64,000 bases of DNA from Aurantiacibacter xanthus (GTDB lineage: Bacteria; Pseudomonadota; Alphaproteobacteria; Sphingomonadales; Sphingomonadaceae): positions 1-64,000 of the forward strand of contig NZ_QXFM01000100.1 in assembly GCF_003584015.1 (NCBI RefSeq), given 5' to 3'. The notes beneath the pieces were generated by a model. It was not told where the DNA came from and searched no databases. It saw only the letters and a program-made list of their open reading frames with translations. A program made the translations under genes and the position numbers. Of the stretch, positions 53,594-62,683 are shown piece after piece; within the stretch, counting starts at the first letter, position 1; every line of letters starts with the position of its first letter.

Positions 53594-54301
53594 CTAGCCG
53601 GTGCGCCTTTCAAGCGGCATACGAAGCTGCGCCTCATGGTCATCGTGAGCGTCCCGCTGCCCATGTCCGCTGGCCGCAACGATATCGTTCTGCACGGCCT
53701 CCAGCCCTGCATCGAGCCGCATCCGCACGGCTTCGGCCGCATGGTGGGCTCCTAATTTGTCCATCATGTTGGCACGGTGAATTTCCACCGTGCGCGGGCT
53801 GATCTCCAGTTCCCGCGCGATCGCCTTGTTCGAGCAGCCTTCCGATAGCCAGTCGAGCACTTCGCGTTCGCGCCTGGACAGCATGCCGATCCGCCGCCGG
53901 GCGTCGATCAGCCGGCGGCGCGCCTCGGCATGGCGGCCCGCATCAGATTCGAGATGGGCGACCATCCGCGCCAGTTCTTCCGCAGTGAGCGGCAGCTCCA
54001 TGTAATCGAGAGCGCCGGCCTGGATCGCGGTGACGACTTCATCAACTTCCGGGTTCGGCTTGGCGGCGATAAGCGGCACGCAGATGCCCTGTTCCCCCAA
54101 CCGGTCGAGCAGGACTGTAACCCCAAAGTCCAGAATATCGTCGCAGGCGACGATGACCCCTCTCCTTGGCGGTCGGTCAAACATCTCGTCGAGGTCGGCA
54201 TAGACCTCTGCATGGAGCCCCAGCGAAAACGCCAGCCGCGCCTGTTCTGCCCTGGTGCGGCTTGAGCCGCCGACGATATGAAGTGTGATGCGCTGTTCCA
54301 T
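53594..54301 (-). CDS. LuxR/FixJ-type regulator with degenerate receiver domain
   Basis: A 235-residue protein. Residues 1-120 have the receiver-domain rhythm (ITLHIVGGSSRTRAEQAR, RGVIVACDDILDFG, VPLIAAKPNPEVDE, AGALDYMELPLTAEEL), but the residues needed for phosphorylation are replaced: the acidic pair is GG, the phospho-Asp position is Ala, Thr is Ala, Lys is Leu. Residues 150-215 are a LuxR helix-turn-helix (SRREREVLDWLSEGCSNKAIAREL). The start is ATG at 54301. It lies 189 bases downstream of the Anbu gene on the same strand and may control that cluster. Confidence 0.82.
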   Translation of the reverse strand: MEQRITLHIVGGSSRTRAEQARLAFSLGLHAEVYADLDEMFDRPPRRGVIVACDDILDFGVTVLLDRLGEQGICVPLIAAKPNPEVDEVVTAIQAGALDYMELPLTAEELARMVAHLESDAGRHAEARRRLIDARRRIGMLSRREREVLDWLSEGCSNKAIARELEISPRTVEIHRANMMDKLGAHHAAEAVRMRLDAGLEAVQNDIVAASGHGQRDAHDDHEAQLRMPLERRTG

Positions 54302-54490
54302 AACCAAGACGTAGCCCGTAACTTCGGCATCGCGCACTTCGTATTGCTACGGAATCAGTTAGATAGAAACCAATATTCACCCAAATTTCGCAGTTTTAGG
54401 TGGTTAATTTCCCCCCAAACCGGAGCTAAATAGGCCCGCTATCTAGCAACAATCCCCTAAGCACTTTGGCGAAGCGGGGCACAACTCAGG

Positions 54491-55246
54491 TCACGGGATA
54501 ATGCTTGGGCTATCCATTGAGTAGTCGGGCAGCGAATGAAACGCGCTCTTCAGCGCATCGCCCCAGCTGGACGAGATCGCCTCGAAGAACGGATCGCCCG
54601 CCTCGATACGGCGCTCCTGCAGCGGTTCGAACACGTCGCGTTCCAGCACCTGCAGATCGAGCGGCAGGCCGACCGAAAGATTCGCCTTGAGGGTGGAGTC
54701 CATGCTCACCATCAACAGCTTGACCGCGTCCTCGAAGCTCATCGTGCGGTCGTAGGCGCGCAGCAGGATCGGGCGGCCATACTTGGTCTCGCCGATCTGG
54801 AAGAACGGGGTATCGAAGCTGGCTTCGATGAAGTTGCCCTCGGGGTAGATCATGAACAGGCGCGGTTCCATGCCCTTGATCTGGCCCGCCAGGATCAGCG
54901 AGGCGGTGAACCGGCTCCCGCCGCTCGCGCCGTTCTGCTTCTGGGTGTCGCCGATGGTTTCGCGCAGCAGGTTGCCCAGCTCGATCGCGACCTGGAACAT
55001 GGTCGGCAGTTCGAGCAGGCTGTTCGAACGCTCCTCCGGCGCTTTCGAGCGTTCCTCCAGCTTGGAGATCACCGCCTGCGTGGTGGCCAGATTGCCCGCC
55101 GTCATGATCGAGATGATCCGCTCGCCCGGCACCGACCAGCTGTGCATCTTGCGAAACACCGAAATATTGTCGACGCCCGAGTTGGTGCGCGTGTCGCTCA
55201 TCAGGACCAGGCCCTTGTCGAGCACCATGCCAACGCAATATGTCAT
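54491..55246 (-). CDS. Anbu-type proteasome-like peptidase
   Basis: A 251-residue member of the Ntn-hydrolase family Anbu (ancestral beta subunit), a bacterial relative of HslV and the proteasome. It starts MTYCVGMVLDKGLVLMSDTR: the N-terminal Thr after Met removal would be the nucleophile, Asp and Lys of SDTRTNSG and SVFRKMHSW are the usual partners. The mid-section SRFTASLILAGQIKGMEPRLFMIYPEGN is typical. Start ATG with SD AAGGAAG. It is the last gene of the transglutaminase-ATP-grasp cluster. Proteolytic activity in this family is still debated. Confidence 0.92.
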   Translation of the reverse strand: MTYCVGMVLDKGLVLMSDTRTNSGVDNISVFRKMHSWSVPGERIISIMTAGNLATTQAVISKLEERSKAPEERSNSLLELPTMFQVAIELGNLLRETIGDTQKQNGASGGSRFTASLILAGQIKGMEPRLFMIYPEGNFIEASFDTPFFQIGETKYGRPILLRAYDRTMSFEDAVKLLMVSMDSTLKANLSVGLPLDLQVLERDVFEPLQERRIEAGDPFFEAISSSWGDALKSAFHSLPDYSMDSPSIIP

Positions 55247-55311
55247 CGATCGATCTTCCTTTGCCGGCGAGCCCGTTTGCGGGTCAGGCCGCGTTCCTCG
55301 TCCCTACGCCT

Positions 55312-56127
55312 CTATTGCTCGGCGCTGCGCTGTTCAACCGCGAGTTCGACATGGAAGTCTTCGGTCACGGCATCGAAGCTGACCCCGGTGACCGGCGCGG
55401 CATCGCGATAATCACGTCCCGTGGCCACGCGGACATAGCGCGGATCGGGGCTGATCCCGTTGGAAACGTCGAACCCGACCCAGCCGAGCGAGGGCACCCA
55501 GGCCTCGGCCCAGGCGTGCGTCGCCTCTTGCTCGATGCGGTCGTCCATCATCAGATAACCGCTGACATAGCGCGCCGGAATGTCGATCGCGCGCGCGGCC
55601 GCGATGAAGATATGCGCATGGTCCTGACACACCCCCTTGCCCGCCGCCGCCGCGGCTTCGGCCGTAGTGGCCGAATTGGTTGCGCCCGGCACATATTCCA
55701 CCGTTTCGAGGATGGCGGCGGAAAGGTTGTGCAGGGTGTCGACCATGCCCTCCTCGCTGCGTTCCACCCTGGCGATGATCTGCCGGATTTTCGGGCCGGG
55801 CCGCGTCAGGTCGGTGTACGAGAGGAAAGACCACAGCGGCAGGTGCCCGCAATGCAGGCCGACCACGCCCGCATGGTCCTGCGTCTCCACCGTCCCGCTG
55901 CATCCGACCACGACCTCGCGCGCGCCCTCGTCGACCGTGATCAGCGTGACGTGATTGTGGTTCTGGTCGTCGTAGACCAGCTCCTCGTGCGCGTTTTCAT
56001 AAACCATCTGCCAGTCGATGATCTTCTGGCCCTGCGTTTCCTTGGGCGTCAGCCGCAGGCGCTGGATCGCATAGCCCACTTCCTGAGCGAACCGGTAACG
56101 GGTGGTATGGCGGATCTGTAGTCGCAT
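55312..56127 (-). CDS. Transglutaminase-like protein
   Basis: A 271-residue transglutaminase/protease-fold protein with an N-terminal beta domain (MRLQIRHTTRYRFAQEVGYA) and the catalytic triad: Cys in GKGVCQDHAHIF near residue 166, His in EATHAWAEAWV, and the Asp of WVGFDVSNG. This bacterial transglutaminase subgroup is routinely co-encoded with alpha-E and ATP-grasp proteins. It likely cleaves or forms amide bonds in peptides. It lies 65 bases upstream of the Anbu gene and 20 downstream of the alpha-E gene. Confidence 0.9.
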   Translation of the reverse strand: MRLQIRHTTRYRFAQEVGYAIQRLRLTPKETQGQKIIDWQMVYENAHEELVYDDQNHNHVTLITVDEGAREVVVGCSGTVETQDHAGVVGLHCGHLPLWSFLSYTDLTRPGPKIRQIIARVERSEEGMVDTLHNLSAAILETVEYVPGATNSATTAEAAAAAGKGVCQDHAHIFIAAARAIDIPARYVSGYLMMDDRIEQEATHAWAEAWVPSLGWVGFDVSNGISPDPRYVRVATGRDYRDAAPVTGVSFDAVTEDFHVELAVEQRSAEQ

Positions 56128-56147
56128 GGTGGGCTTGCTCCGCTGGC

Positions 56148-57110
56148 TCAGGCGATGAAGCGGTAATCCTCCGCAATCGCGCTCGCGAGCCGGTTGTTGT
56201 CGGCGATGAAACCGAGCAGGAATTCGTGCAGGCCCTGATCGAAAATCGCCTCGACGGTGATTTCGGAAAGCTTCATGTCGGCCTCGCGCATGGTCTCGTG
56301 GACCTTGCCTTCGCGGCCGTGGAATTGCGCCAGATGGAACAGGTTTTCGCGCATGGCGTGATAGCAGAAGATCAGGCTGCGCGGGAACCGGTCGTCGAGG
56401 ATCAGGAAGTCGGCGATCGAGCGGATATCGCTCTTGCCCGCGTTAAGCCAGCGATAGGCCCGCTCCGCCGAGAGCGAGCGCAGCACATTGTCCCACTGCC
56501 CGGCATCGAGCGGGGTGCCGACATAGGACAGCGACGGCAGCAGCAGATAGTATTTCACATCGAGAATACGCGCGGTGTTGTCGGCGCGTTCGAGGAAGGT
56601 GCCGGCGCGGGCGAAGCTGTAGATCTCGTTGCGCAGCATCGAGCCGTGGGTGGAGCCGCGCACAATCGCGCTCTCGCGCCGGATCGCCATCAGCACCTGA
56701 TGCAGGCTGCCCGATTTCACCTGCTTCGAGAGCAGCTCGCGCAGGGTCATCCAGGCCTCGTTGATCGCCTCCCACACCTCGGCCGTGATCGCCGAGCGGC
56801 ACATCCGCGCATTCGAGCGCGCACGTTCGATCATCGACAGCACGCTTTCGGGGTTGTTCTTCGAGCGCAGCACGAAATCGCACACATGCGATCCCGAATA
56901 GTCCTCATGCTGGGCGAGATAGGCATCCTTCAGGCCCAGCGTGGTGAGCACCGAAGCCCATTCCTGGCTCGCCATCGCGGCCCCGCGGGTAAGCGCCATG
57001 CGCTGCCCCGCCGCCAGCAGACGCGCGATGTTCTCCGCGCGTTCGAGATAGCGATACATCCAGAAGATGCCGTTGGCCGTGCGGCCGAGGATATGCGCTC
57101 TGCCCGTCAT
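56148..57110 (-). CDS. Alpha-E domain protein (DUF403)
   Basis: A 320-residue all-helical protein of the alpha-E family. Recognisable sequences are ILGRTANGIFWMYRYLERAENIAR at the start (RYLERAEN), repeated RAGTFLERADNTARILD further along and LRSLSAERAYRW near residue 215. The two ER[AG][ED]N-like repeats are the family signature. Function is unknown; it is thought to work with the ATP-grasp enzyme. The start ATG at 57110 overlaps the ATP-grasp stop (TGATG). The frame upstream of 57110 is not used. Confidence 0.9.
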   Translation of the reverse strand: MTGRAHILGRTANGIFWMYRYLERAENIARLLAAGQRMALTRGAAMASQEWASVLTTLGLKDAYLAQHEDYSGSHVCDFVLRSKNNPESVLSMIERARSNARMCRSAITAEVWEAINEAWMTLRELLSKQVKSGSLHQVLMAIRRESAIVRGSTHGSMLRNEIYSFARAGTFLERADNTARILDVKYYLLLPSLSYVGTPLDAGQWDNVLRSLSAERAYRWLNAGKSDIRSIADFLILDDRFPRSLIFCYHAMRENLFHLAQFHGREGKVHETMREADMKLSEITVEAIFDQGLHEFLLGFIADNNRLASAIAEDYRFIA

Positions 57111-58534
57111 CAGTCGTCCAGCACCCAGCTGTCCTTGGTGCCGCCGCCCTGGCTGGAATTGACCACCAGCGATCCTTTCTTGAGCGCCACGCGGGTCAGC
57201 CCGCCCGGCGTGATATCGACCCCCGAAGGCGAGCACAGCACGAAGGGGCGCAGATCGACATGGCGCGGCGCCAGACCCTTGCGGGTGAGGATCGGGCAGG
57301 TCGACAGCGACAGCGTCGGCTGCGCGATATAGTTTTCCGGCTTGGCTTCGAGCTTGTGGCGGAAGGCGGCGATCTCCTTCTTCGAGGAGGTCGGGCCGAT
57401 CAGCATGCCATAGCCGCCCGAGCCGTGGACCTCCTTCACCACCAGCTCGGCGAGGTTATCCAGCACATATTTGAGCGCATCGGGATCGGCGCAGCGCCAT
57501 GTCTCGACATTGGGCAGCAGCGGCTTTTCCCCGGTGTAGAACTCGACGATCTCGGGCATGAACGAGTAGATCGCCTTGTCGTCGGCCACCCCGGTGCCCG
57601 GTGCATTGGCGATGGTGATATTGCCCGCGCGATAGACATCCATGATGCCCGGCACGCCCAGTACCGAATCCGGGTTGAAGGTAAGCGGATCGAGGAAATC
57701 GTCATCGACCCGGCGATAGAGCACGTCGACCGGCTGGAAGCCCGCCGTAGTGCGCATCTGCACCTTGCCGTCGACCACGCGCAGGTCGCTGCCCTCGACC
57801 AGCTCGGCCCCCATCTGGTCGGCGAGGAAGGCATGTTCGAAATAGGCCGAGTTGTAGATGCCCGGTGTCAGCACCGCGATCGAGGGTTTCCGGCCAGCCC
57901 CTTGCGGCGCGCAGGCCGCAAGGCTGGCCGCCAGCCGCGCCGGATAGTCCGACACCGGACGCACCGCGACCTGGCTGAACAGCTCGGGGAACATCGCCAT
58001 CATCGTTTCGCGGTTTTCGAGCATGTAGGAGACGCCCGAGGGCGTGCGCGCGTTGTCCTCCAGCACCATGAACTCATCCGGCCCGGTGCGGACCAGATCG
58101 ATGCCGACGATATGGGTATAGACCCCGCCCGGCGGGGTGAAGCCGACCATCTGCGGCAGCCAGGCATCGTTGTTGCGGAACAGACGCTCGGGCAGGCGGC
58201 CCGAGCGGATGATCTCCTGCCGGTGATAGAGATCGTGCATGAAGGCATTCAATGCCCGTACCCGCTGCTCGATCCCGCGCGAGAGCCGCCGCCATTCGCC
58301 GCCGGTGATGATGCGCGGCACCATGTCGAAGGGGATCAGCCGCTCCTCAGCCGCGTCCTCGCCATAGACGTTGAAGGTGATCCCGGTCTTGCGGAAGAAA
58401 GTCTCGGCCTCGAAGTTCTTCGAGTGGACCCAGCGCTCGTCCTGCTGCGAAAGCCATTCGTGATATCCGGCATAGGCCGGGCGCACCGTGCCGTCGGGTG
58501 CGAGCATCTCGTCAAAGCCGGTTTCGCTAGTCAT
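57110..58534 (-). CDS. Circularly permuted ATP-grasp protein
   Basis: A 474-residue enzyme of the circularly permuted ATP-grasp type 2 group (DUF404/DUF407). Features: EERLIPFDMVPRIITGGEW near residue 65, VLEDNARTPSGVSYMLENR near 165 (metal/substrate-binding Glu-Asn pattern), NAPGTGVADDKAIYSF near 285 and the C-terminal LVVKEVHGSGGYGMLIG (nucleotide-binding) near 365. Such enzymes are predicted amide or peptide-bond ligases with unknown substrates. ATG at 58534 with AAGGAG 4 bases upstream. Overlaps the alpha-E gene. Confidence 0.9.
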   Translation of the reverse strand: MTSETGFDEMLAPDGTVRPAYAGYHEWLSQQDERWVHSKNFEAETFFRKTGITFNVYGEDAAEERLIPFDMVPRIITGGEWRRLSRGIEQRVRALNAFMHDLYHRQEIIRSGRLPERLFRNNDAWLPQMVGFTPPGGVYTHIVGIDLVRTGPDEFMVLEDNARTPSGVSYMLENRETMMAMFPELFSQVAVRPVSDYPARLAASLAACAPQGAGRKPSIAVLTPGIYNSAYFEHAFLADQMGAELVEGSDLRVVDGKVQMRTTAGFQPVDVLYRRVDDDFLDPLTFNPDSVLGVPGIMDVYRAGNITIANAPGTGVADDKAIYSFMPEIVEFYTGEKPLLPNVETWRCADPDALKYVLDNLAELVVKEVHGSGGYGMLIGPTSSKKEIAAFRHKLEAKPENYIAQPTLSLSTCPILTRKGLAPRHVDLRPFVLCSPSGVDITPGGLTRVALKKGSLVVNSSQGGGTKDSWVLDD

Positions 58535-58615
58535 GAAACTCCTTTGTGCAATGCAGCATGACAGGAACTTTGCCTTCCGCCAAGAGGGCTTGCGACAGTT
58601 TTTTTGCAAGACCCG

Positions 58616-59404
58616 TCAGGCAAGTTCACGCCCCACGGCAAGGATCGCTTCGTTCGAATCGGCAAAGCCGAGATGGGTGCAGCGAACCGCCACCGCGCGG
58701 TCGCGTTCACCGGGGAGTCCGCGCGCCGCGCGCGGCGAGATCACCGCATCGCACGGGCTCCACAGCGCCACCGTTTCGACCGGCGGCTTGGCACGCACAT
58801 CGCAGGCAATCGGCGGCTCGTTGACCGGGTAGCCGGTGACCGCCTGATAGGTCCGCCACATGTGATTGGACCACGGCGTGTGGCTGAACGGCGAGCCCAT
58901 GGTGATGACCTTGGCCACCCGCTCGGGATGGAGCTTGGCCATCTCGCGGGCATAGATCCCGCCAAGGCTCCAGCCGACGAGATAGACCGGCTGACCATAG
59001 CGTTCGTGCACCTCGACGATGCGATCGGACAGCTGGCGGAAACGGTCTTCGCTTGGGCCCAGATTATAGCCGAGCTTCCAGCGCTTCACCGTGTGCCCGG
59101 CCCGCTCCAGCTCGCGCGCCATCCGGGCCATGCGGCGCGCATCGGCACCGAAGCCGGGAAACAGGATCACCACCCTGGGATGCTCGGCCTCGGGCAAGGT
59201 GCAGGGCTGGAACGCCCGCCCCGCCAGCCAGCGGGCGTAATAGGCCAGCTCGCCGGGAAGCAGTTTCAGCGGCGGGGTATGCGCGCCCTGCGGCTGCGGC
59301 GCGGTAAGCAATGCGAACCGGCGACGGGCGGCATCGAGCGGAGCCGCTGCGCTTTCGCGCAGACGGGTCAGATCGAACCGGGACCGTGGCAGCAATTCGA
59401 ACAT
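58616..59404 (-). CDS. Alpha/beta hydrolase upstream of the Anbu cluster
   Basis: A 262-residue alpha/beta hydrolase: FPGFGADARRMARM near residue 80 and the nucleophile elbow VGWSLGGIYAREM near residue 145, later TMGSPFSH and the His in CTHLGFADSNEA. It ends 81 bases before the ATP-grasp start and reads in the same direction, so it may be the first gene of the cluster or a neighbour. The gap has no clear terminator on this strand. Substrate unknown. Confidence 0.83.
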   Translation of the reverse strand: MFELLPRSRFDLTRLRESAAAPLDAARRRFALLTAPQPQGAHTPPLKLLPGELAYYARWLAGRAFQPCTLPEAEHPRVVILFPGFGADARRMARMARELERAGHTVKRWKLGYNLGPSEDRFRQLSDRIVEVHERYGQPVYLVGWSLGGIYAREMAKLHPERVAKVITMGSPFSHTPWSNHMWRTYQAVTGYPVNEPPIACDVRAKPPVETVALWSPCDAVISPRAARGLPGERDRAVAVRCTHLGFADSNEAILAVGRELA

Positions 59405-59470
59405 TCACCCCCGCCTGGCATCGTTTCCTTGAATAAAAAGAAAATGCACGGGAGGCGCAATGTATCCCGC

Positions 59471-59998
59471 CTAGCTGCAGTCGCCCACGCGCGTGCCGGT
59501 TACGCGCATATGCATCTTGGCGGTGCCAACCTGTGGGATCGCCTGCTCGAAGCGCGCTTCCATCTGCACATTGTCGCCGCCCACGGTGCCTTCGAAATTC
59601 ACCGTGCCATTCAGCCCCTCGGCGTCCTTGCACTGCATCGTGGCCGTGAAGCTGTTGCCCGACTGCTTGAAATCGCTGGCGGTGCAGTTGCTTTGGTTCA
59701 TCTCGCTGATCCACTCCTCGGGAGTGGAATCCTTGGTCACACAGGTCAGCGAGGGCTCCTTCGCGCCATCGGCAAAGGCGCGTTCGGCCATGGATTTCAC
59801 ATCGGCCGGCAGCCCCGGCAGATCGAATTCCACCAGCTCTACCGTGGAGCTGTATTGCCCGGCGGTCAGCGTGAGGTCGCCCGCACCCACATCATCCGCC
59901 GACAGCGCCGCGTCCTTCGCGTCCTCGTCTTTCGAGCTGCCACAGGCGGCGAGCGTGAGCGCAGCAGCGGCAACAGAGAGGATCAGGCGAACTTTCAT
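59471..59998 (-). CDS. DUF3617 lipoprotein
   Basis: A 175-residue lipoprotein with the signal LSVAAAALTLAAC (Cys near 18), an acidic linker (SSKDEDAKDAAL) and a DUF3617 domain with paired Cys residues (LTCVTKDSTPEEW, QSNCTASDF, ATMQCKDAEG). The domain is common and uncharacterised in sphingomonads. ATG at 59998 has AAGGAAC upstream; the frame opens 15 codons further. Confidence 0.84.
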   Translation of the reverse strand: MKVRLILSVAAAALTLAACGSSKDEDAKDAALSADDVGAGDLTLTAGQYSSTVELVEFDLPGLPADVKSMAERAFADGAKEPSLTCVTKDSTPEEWISEMNQSNCTASDFKQSGNSFTATMQCKDAEGLNGTVNFEGTVGGDNVQMEARFEQAIPQVGTAKMHMRVTGTRVGDCS

Positions 59999-60160
59999 CA
60001 GGCGGGTTCCTTCGCAAAGAGGCAGCGGGCAAAAACGTAACAAGACAGGCGCTTAGAAACCGCCTGTGAATGTGCTCGAGCCTAACAGCCCCGTGCCACA
60101 CTGCCAATCGCCACTTTCGCCAGCGTTGCGCGAAACCGGCGCAGGTCCCATATCGGTGCA

Positions 60161-62350
60161 ATGGCAGAACTGGTGATCCGCAGGGGGCTGGAAGAGCCCG
60201 ACACGTCCGGTGCATTCGTGCCCCACAGGCCCGCACGGCCCGAGAAGATGGCGGACAGCAAACCGTTCAAGCTGGTGTCGGAATACGAGCCCGCCGGCGA
60301 CCAGCCGACCGCCATCGCCGACCTCGTGGCCGCCGCCGAGGACGGCGATCAGACGCAGGTGCTGCTCGGCGTCACCGGCTCGGGAAAAACCTTCACCATG
60401 GCCAAGGTGATCGAGACCCTGCAGCGCCCCGCCCTGATCCTCGCGCCGAACAAGATCCTCGCCGCGCAGCTCTATGGCGAATTCAAGAGCTTCTTTCCCG
60501 ACAACGCGGTCGAGTACTTTGTGTCGTATTACGACTATTACCAGCCCGAGGCCTATGTCCCGCGCTCGGATACCTATATCGAGAAGGAAAGCTCGGTGAA
60601 CGAGGCAATCGACCGGATGCGCCACTCGGCCACCCGATGCTTGCTCGAACGCGACGACGTGCTGATCGTGGCCTCGGTGAGCTGCCTTTACGGTATCGGC
60701 TCGGTCGAGACCTATTCGGCGATGATCTTCGACCTCAAGCAAGGCGACAGCGTCGACCAGCGCGAACTGATCCGCAAGCTGGTCGCCCTGCAATACAAGC
60801 GCAACGATGCCGCCTTCGCGCGCGGCAACTTCCGGGTGCGCGGCGACAATCTCGAACTGCACCCGAGCCACCTTGAGGACACCGCCTGGCGCATCAGCTT
60901 CTTCGGCGACGAGATCGAGGAAATCGCCGAGTTCGACCCGCTCACCGGCAAGAAGGGCGCGGCGCTCGACAAGGTGCGGGTCTATGCCAACAGCCACTAT
61001 GTGACGCCCGGCCCGACGATGAAGCAGGCCGCAGCGGCCATCAAATTCGAGCTGGCACACCGGCTGGAGGAACTGAACGCCGAGGGCAAATTGCTGGAAG
61101 CCCAACGGCTTGAGCAGCGCACCAACTTCGATCTCGAGATGATCGCGGCGACCGGCAGCTGCGCTGGGATCGAGAACTACAGCCGCTTCCTCACCGGCCG
61201 CCTGCCGGGTGAGCCGCCGCCGACCTTGTTCGAATATCTGCCTGAGAACGCGCTGCTGTTCGTCGACGAAAGCCACCAGACGATCCCGCAGATCGGCGCG
61301 ATGGCGCGCGGCGACCACCGCCGCAAGCTGACATTGGCCGAATACGGCTTTCGCCTGCCGAGCTGCATCGACAACCGCCCCTTGCGCTTCAACGAATGGG
61401 ACGCGATGCGCCCGCAGACGGTCGCCGTCTCCGCCACGCCCGGCAACTGGGAGATGGAGGCGACCGGCGGTGTCTTCGCCGAACAGGTGATCCGCCCCAC
61501 CGGCCTGATCGACCCGCCGGTGGAAATCCGCCCGACCGAGGATCAGGTGCAGGACTGCATCGCCGAGGCCAAGGACGCCGCCGCGCGCGGCTACCGCACG
61601 CTGGTCACCACGCTGACCAAGCGCATGGCCGAAGACCTCACCGAGTTCATGCACGAACAGGGCGTGCGCGTGCGCTACATGCATTCGGATGTGGAGACGC
61701 TCGAACGCATCGAGCTGATCCGCGACCTGCGCATGGGGGTCTACGATGTGTTGATCGGCATCAACCTGCTGCGCGAGGGGCTTGATATCCCCGAGTGCGG
61801 CCTGGTGTGCATTCTCGATGCCGACAAGGAGGGGTTCCTGCGCAGCGAGACCTCGCTGATCCAGACCATCGGCCGCGCCGCGCGCAACGTGGATGGCAAG
61901 GTGATCCTCTATGCCGACCGCGTGACCGGCAGCATGGAGCGCGCGATGGCGGAGACCGACCGCCGCCGCGAAAAGCAGCGCGCCTACAACGAGGAGCACG
62001 GCATCACCCCGCAGACGATCAAGCGCGAGATCGCCGACATCGTCGCGCATACCGCGGCGAAGGACGGGGTGCTGGTCGAGATCGAGGCCGAGGACGGTCG
62101 CAACAACCTCGTGGGCCACAACCTGCGCGCCTATATCGGCGAGCTGGAAAAGAAGATGCGCGACGCGGCGGCGAACCTCGAATTCGAGGAAGCCGGGAGA
62201 TTGCGCGACGAAATCCGGCGGCTGGAGGCGGACGAGCTGGGCCTGCCTGACGATCAGAAGAAAGCGCCGATGGTGGGCCGTTCGAACGAAGGCCGACCGG
62301 GGACGCGCAAGACGCGGTATGGGAAGGTGCAGAAGAAGTGGGGGAAGTGA
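60161..62350 (+). CDS. uvrB: Excinuclease ABC subunit B
   Basis: The damage-verification helicase of nucleotide excision repair. The 729-residue protein has Walker [15 protein letters not shown] near residue 70, the beta-hairpin sequence [22 protein letters not shown] near residue 125, Walker B VDESHQT, helicase motifs [13 protein letters not shown] and [13 protein letters not shown], and the C-terminal UVR motif [18 protein letters not shown]-like ([18 protein letters not shown]). The N-terminus has about 30 residues ([18 protein letters not shown]) before the domain. A 9-base hairpin follows the stop. Confidence 0.97.
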   Translation: MAELVIRRGLEEPDTSGAFVPHRPARPEKMADSKPFKLVSEYEPAGDQPTAIADLVAAAEDGDQTQVLLGVTGSGKTFTMAKVIETLQRPALILAPNKILAAQLYGEFKSFFPDNAVEYFVSYYDYYQPEAYVPRSDTYIEKESSVNEAIDRMRHSATRCLLERDDVLIVASVSCLYGIGSVETYSAMIFDLKQGDSVDQRELIRKLVALQYKRNDAAFARGNFRVRGDNLELHPSHLEDTAWRISFFGDEIEEIAEFDPLTGKKGAALDKVRVYANSHYVTPGPTMKQAAAAIKFELAHRLEELNAEGKLLEAQRLEQRTNFDLEMIAATGSCAGIENYSRFLTGRLPGEPPPTLFEYLPENALLFVDESHQTIPQIGAMARGDHRRKLTLAEYGFRLPSCIDNRPLRFNEWDAMRPQTVAVSATPGNWEMEATGGVFAEQVIRPTGLIDPPVEIRPTEDQVQDCIAEAKDAAARGYRTLVTTLTKRMAEDLTEFMHEQGVRVRYMHSDVETLERIELIRDLRMGVYDVLIGINLLREGLDIPECGLVCILDADKEGFLRSETSLIQTIGRAARNVDGKVILYADRVTGSMERAMAETDRRREKQRAYNEEHGITPQTIKREIADIVAHTAAKDGVLVEIEAEDGRNNLVGHNLRAYIGELEKKMRDAAANLEFEEAGRLRDEIRRLEADELGLPDDQKKAPMVGRSNEGRPGTRKTRYGKVQKKWGK

Positions 62351-62353
62351 GGA

Positions 62354-62374
62354 TTGTAGCAGCGCCTGCTACAA
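62354..62374 (+). terminator. Hairpin after uvrB
   Basis: Perfect 9-base arms TTGTAGCAG (62354-62362) and CTGCTACAA (62366-62374) with a 3-base loop, starting four bases after the uvrB stop. No T-run follows. Confidence 0.5.
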
Positions 62375-62384
62375 CAGATTGATG

Positions 62385-62413
62385 CTGACACGGTTTCGAA
62401 AGGCGTATCAATA
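62385..62413 (+). promoter_or_regulatory. Candidate promoter of the 35-aa protein gene
   Basis: CTGACA (62385-62390), a 17-base spacer and TCAATA (62408-62413), 27 bases before the ATG at 62440. Confidence 0.5.
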
Positions 62414-62439
62414 GGTCGCTCCTAAATTTGGAGTGAGCC

Positions 62440-62547
62440 ATGACACCCTTCGAAATCACCTCTGTTATCATCCTCATTCTCGGTATCGCTGGCGGTGCCG
62501 GCTTCGCTGGCATTCAGATCGGCATGTGGATCGAGAAAAAGAAATGA
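62440..62547 (+). CDS. Small membrane protein (35 aa)
   Basis: A 35-residue protein missed by length cut-offs: MTPFEITSVIILILGIAGGA then GFAGIQIGMWIEKKK. One hydrophobic segment with Gly-rich middle and a Lys tail, so N-out/C-in insertion is likely. Support: GGAG 6 bases before the ATG, a candidate promoter upstream, and separation from uvrB by a hairpin. No family recognised. Confidence 0.65.
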   Translation: MTPFEITSVIILILGIAGGAGFAGIQIGMWIEKKK

Positions 62548-62557
62548 GGCCCCACCA

Positions 62558-62651
62558 TCGTCATGCTGAACTCGCTTCAGCATCCATCCCGCCACTCAGC
62601 CCGCTGGTCGAAACCGAAGGATGGACCCTGAAACAAGTTCAAGGGTGACGA
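62558..62651. repeat. Intergenic imperfect inverted repeat (TGAAC/TTCAG family)
   Basis: Arms 62558-62589 and 62619-62651 share TCGTCA, TGAACT, TTCAG and TCCATCC in order on opposite strands with short mismatched joints. It lies between the 35-aa gene and a lipoprotein gene. Confidence 0.72.
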
Positions 62652-62683
62652 AATCCGTGCGAAGCGATAATATCCCTACGCCG

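Noticed and set aside
58596-58610. Run of seven T residues as a terminator
   Set aside because: The T-run is on the plus strand, where no gene ends; the flanking stem is only five bases with a long loop.
60053-62119. A 688-residue open frame on the minus strand
   Set aside because: Antisense to uvrB, which is unmistakable on the other strand.
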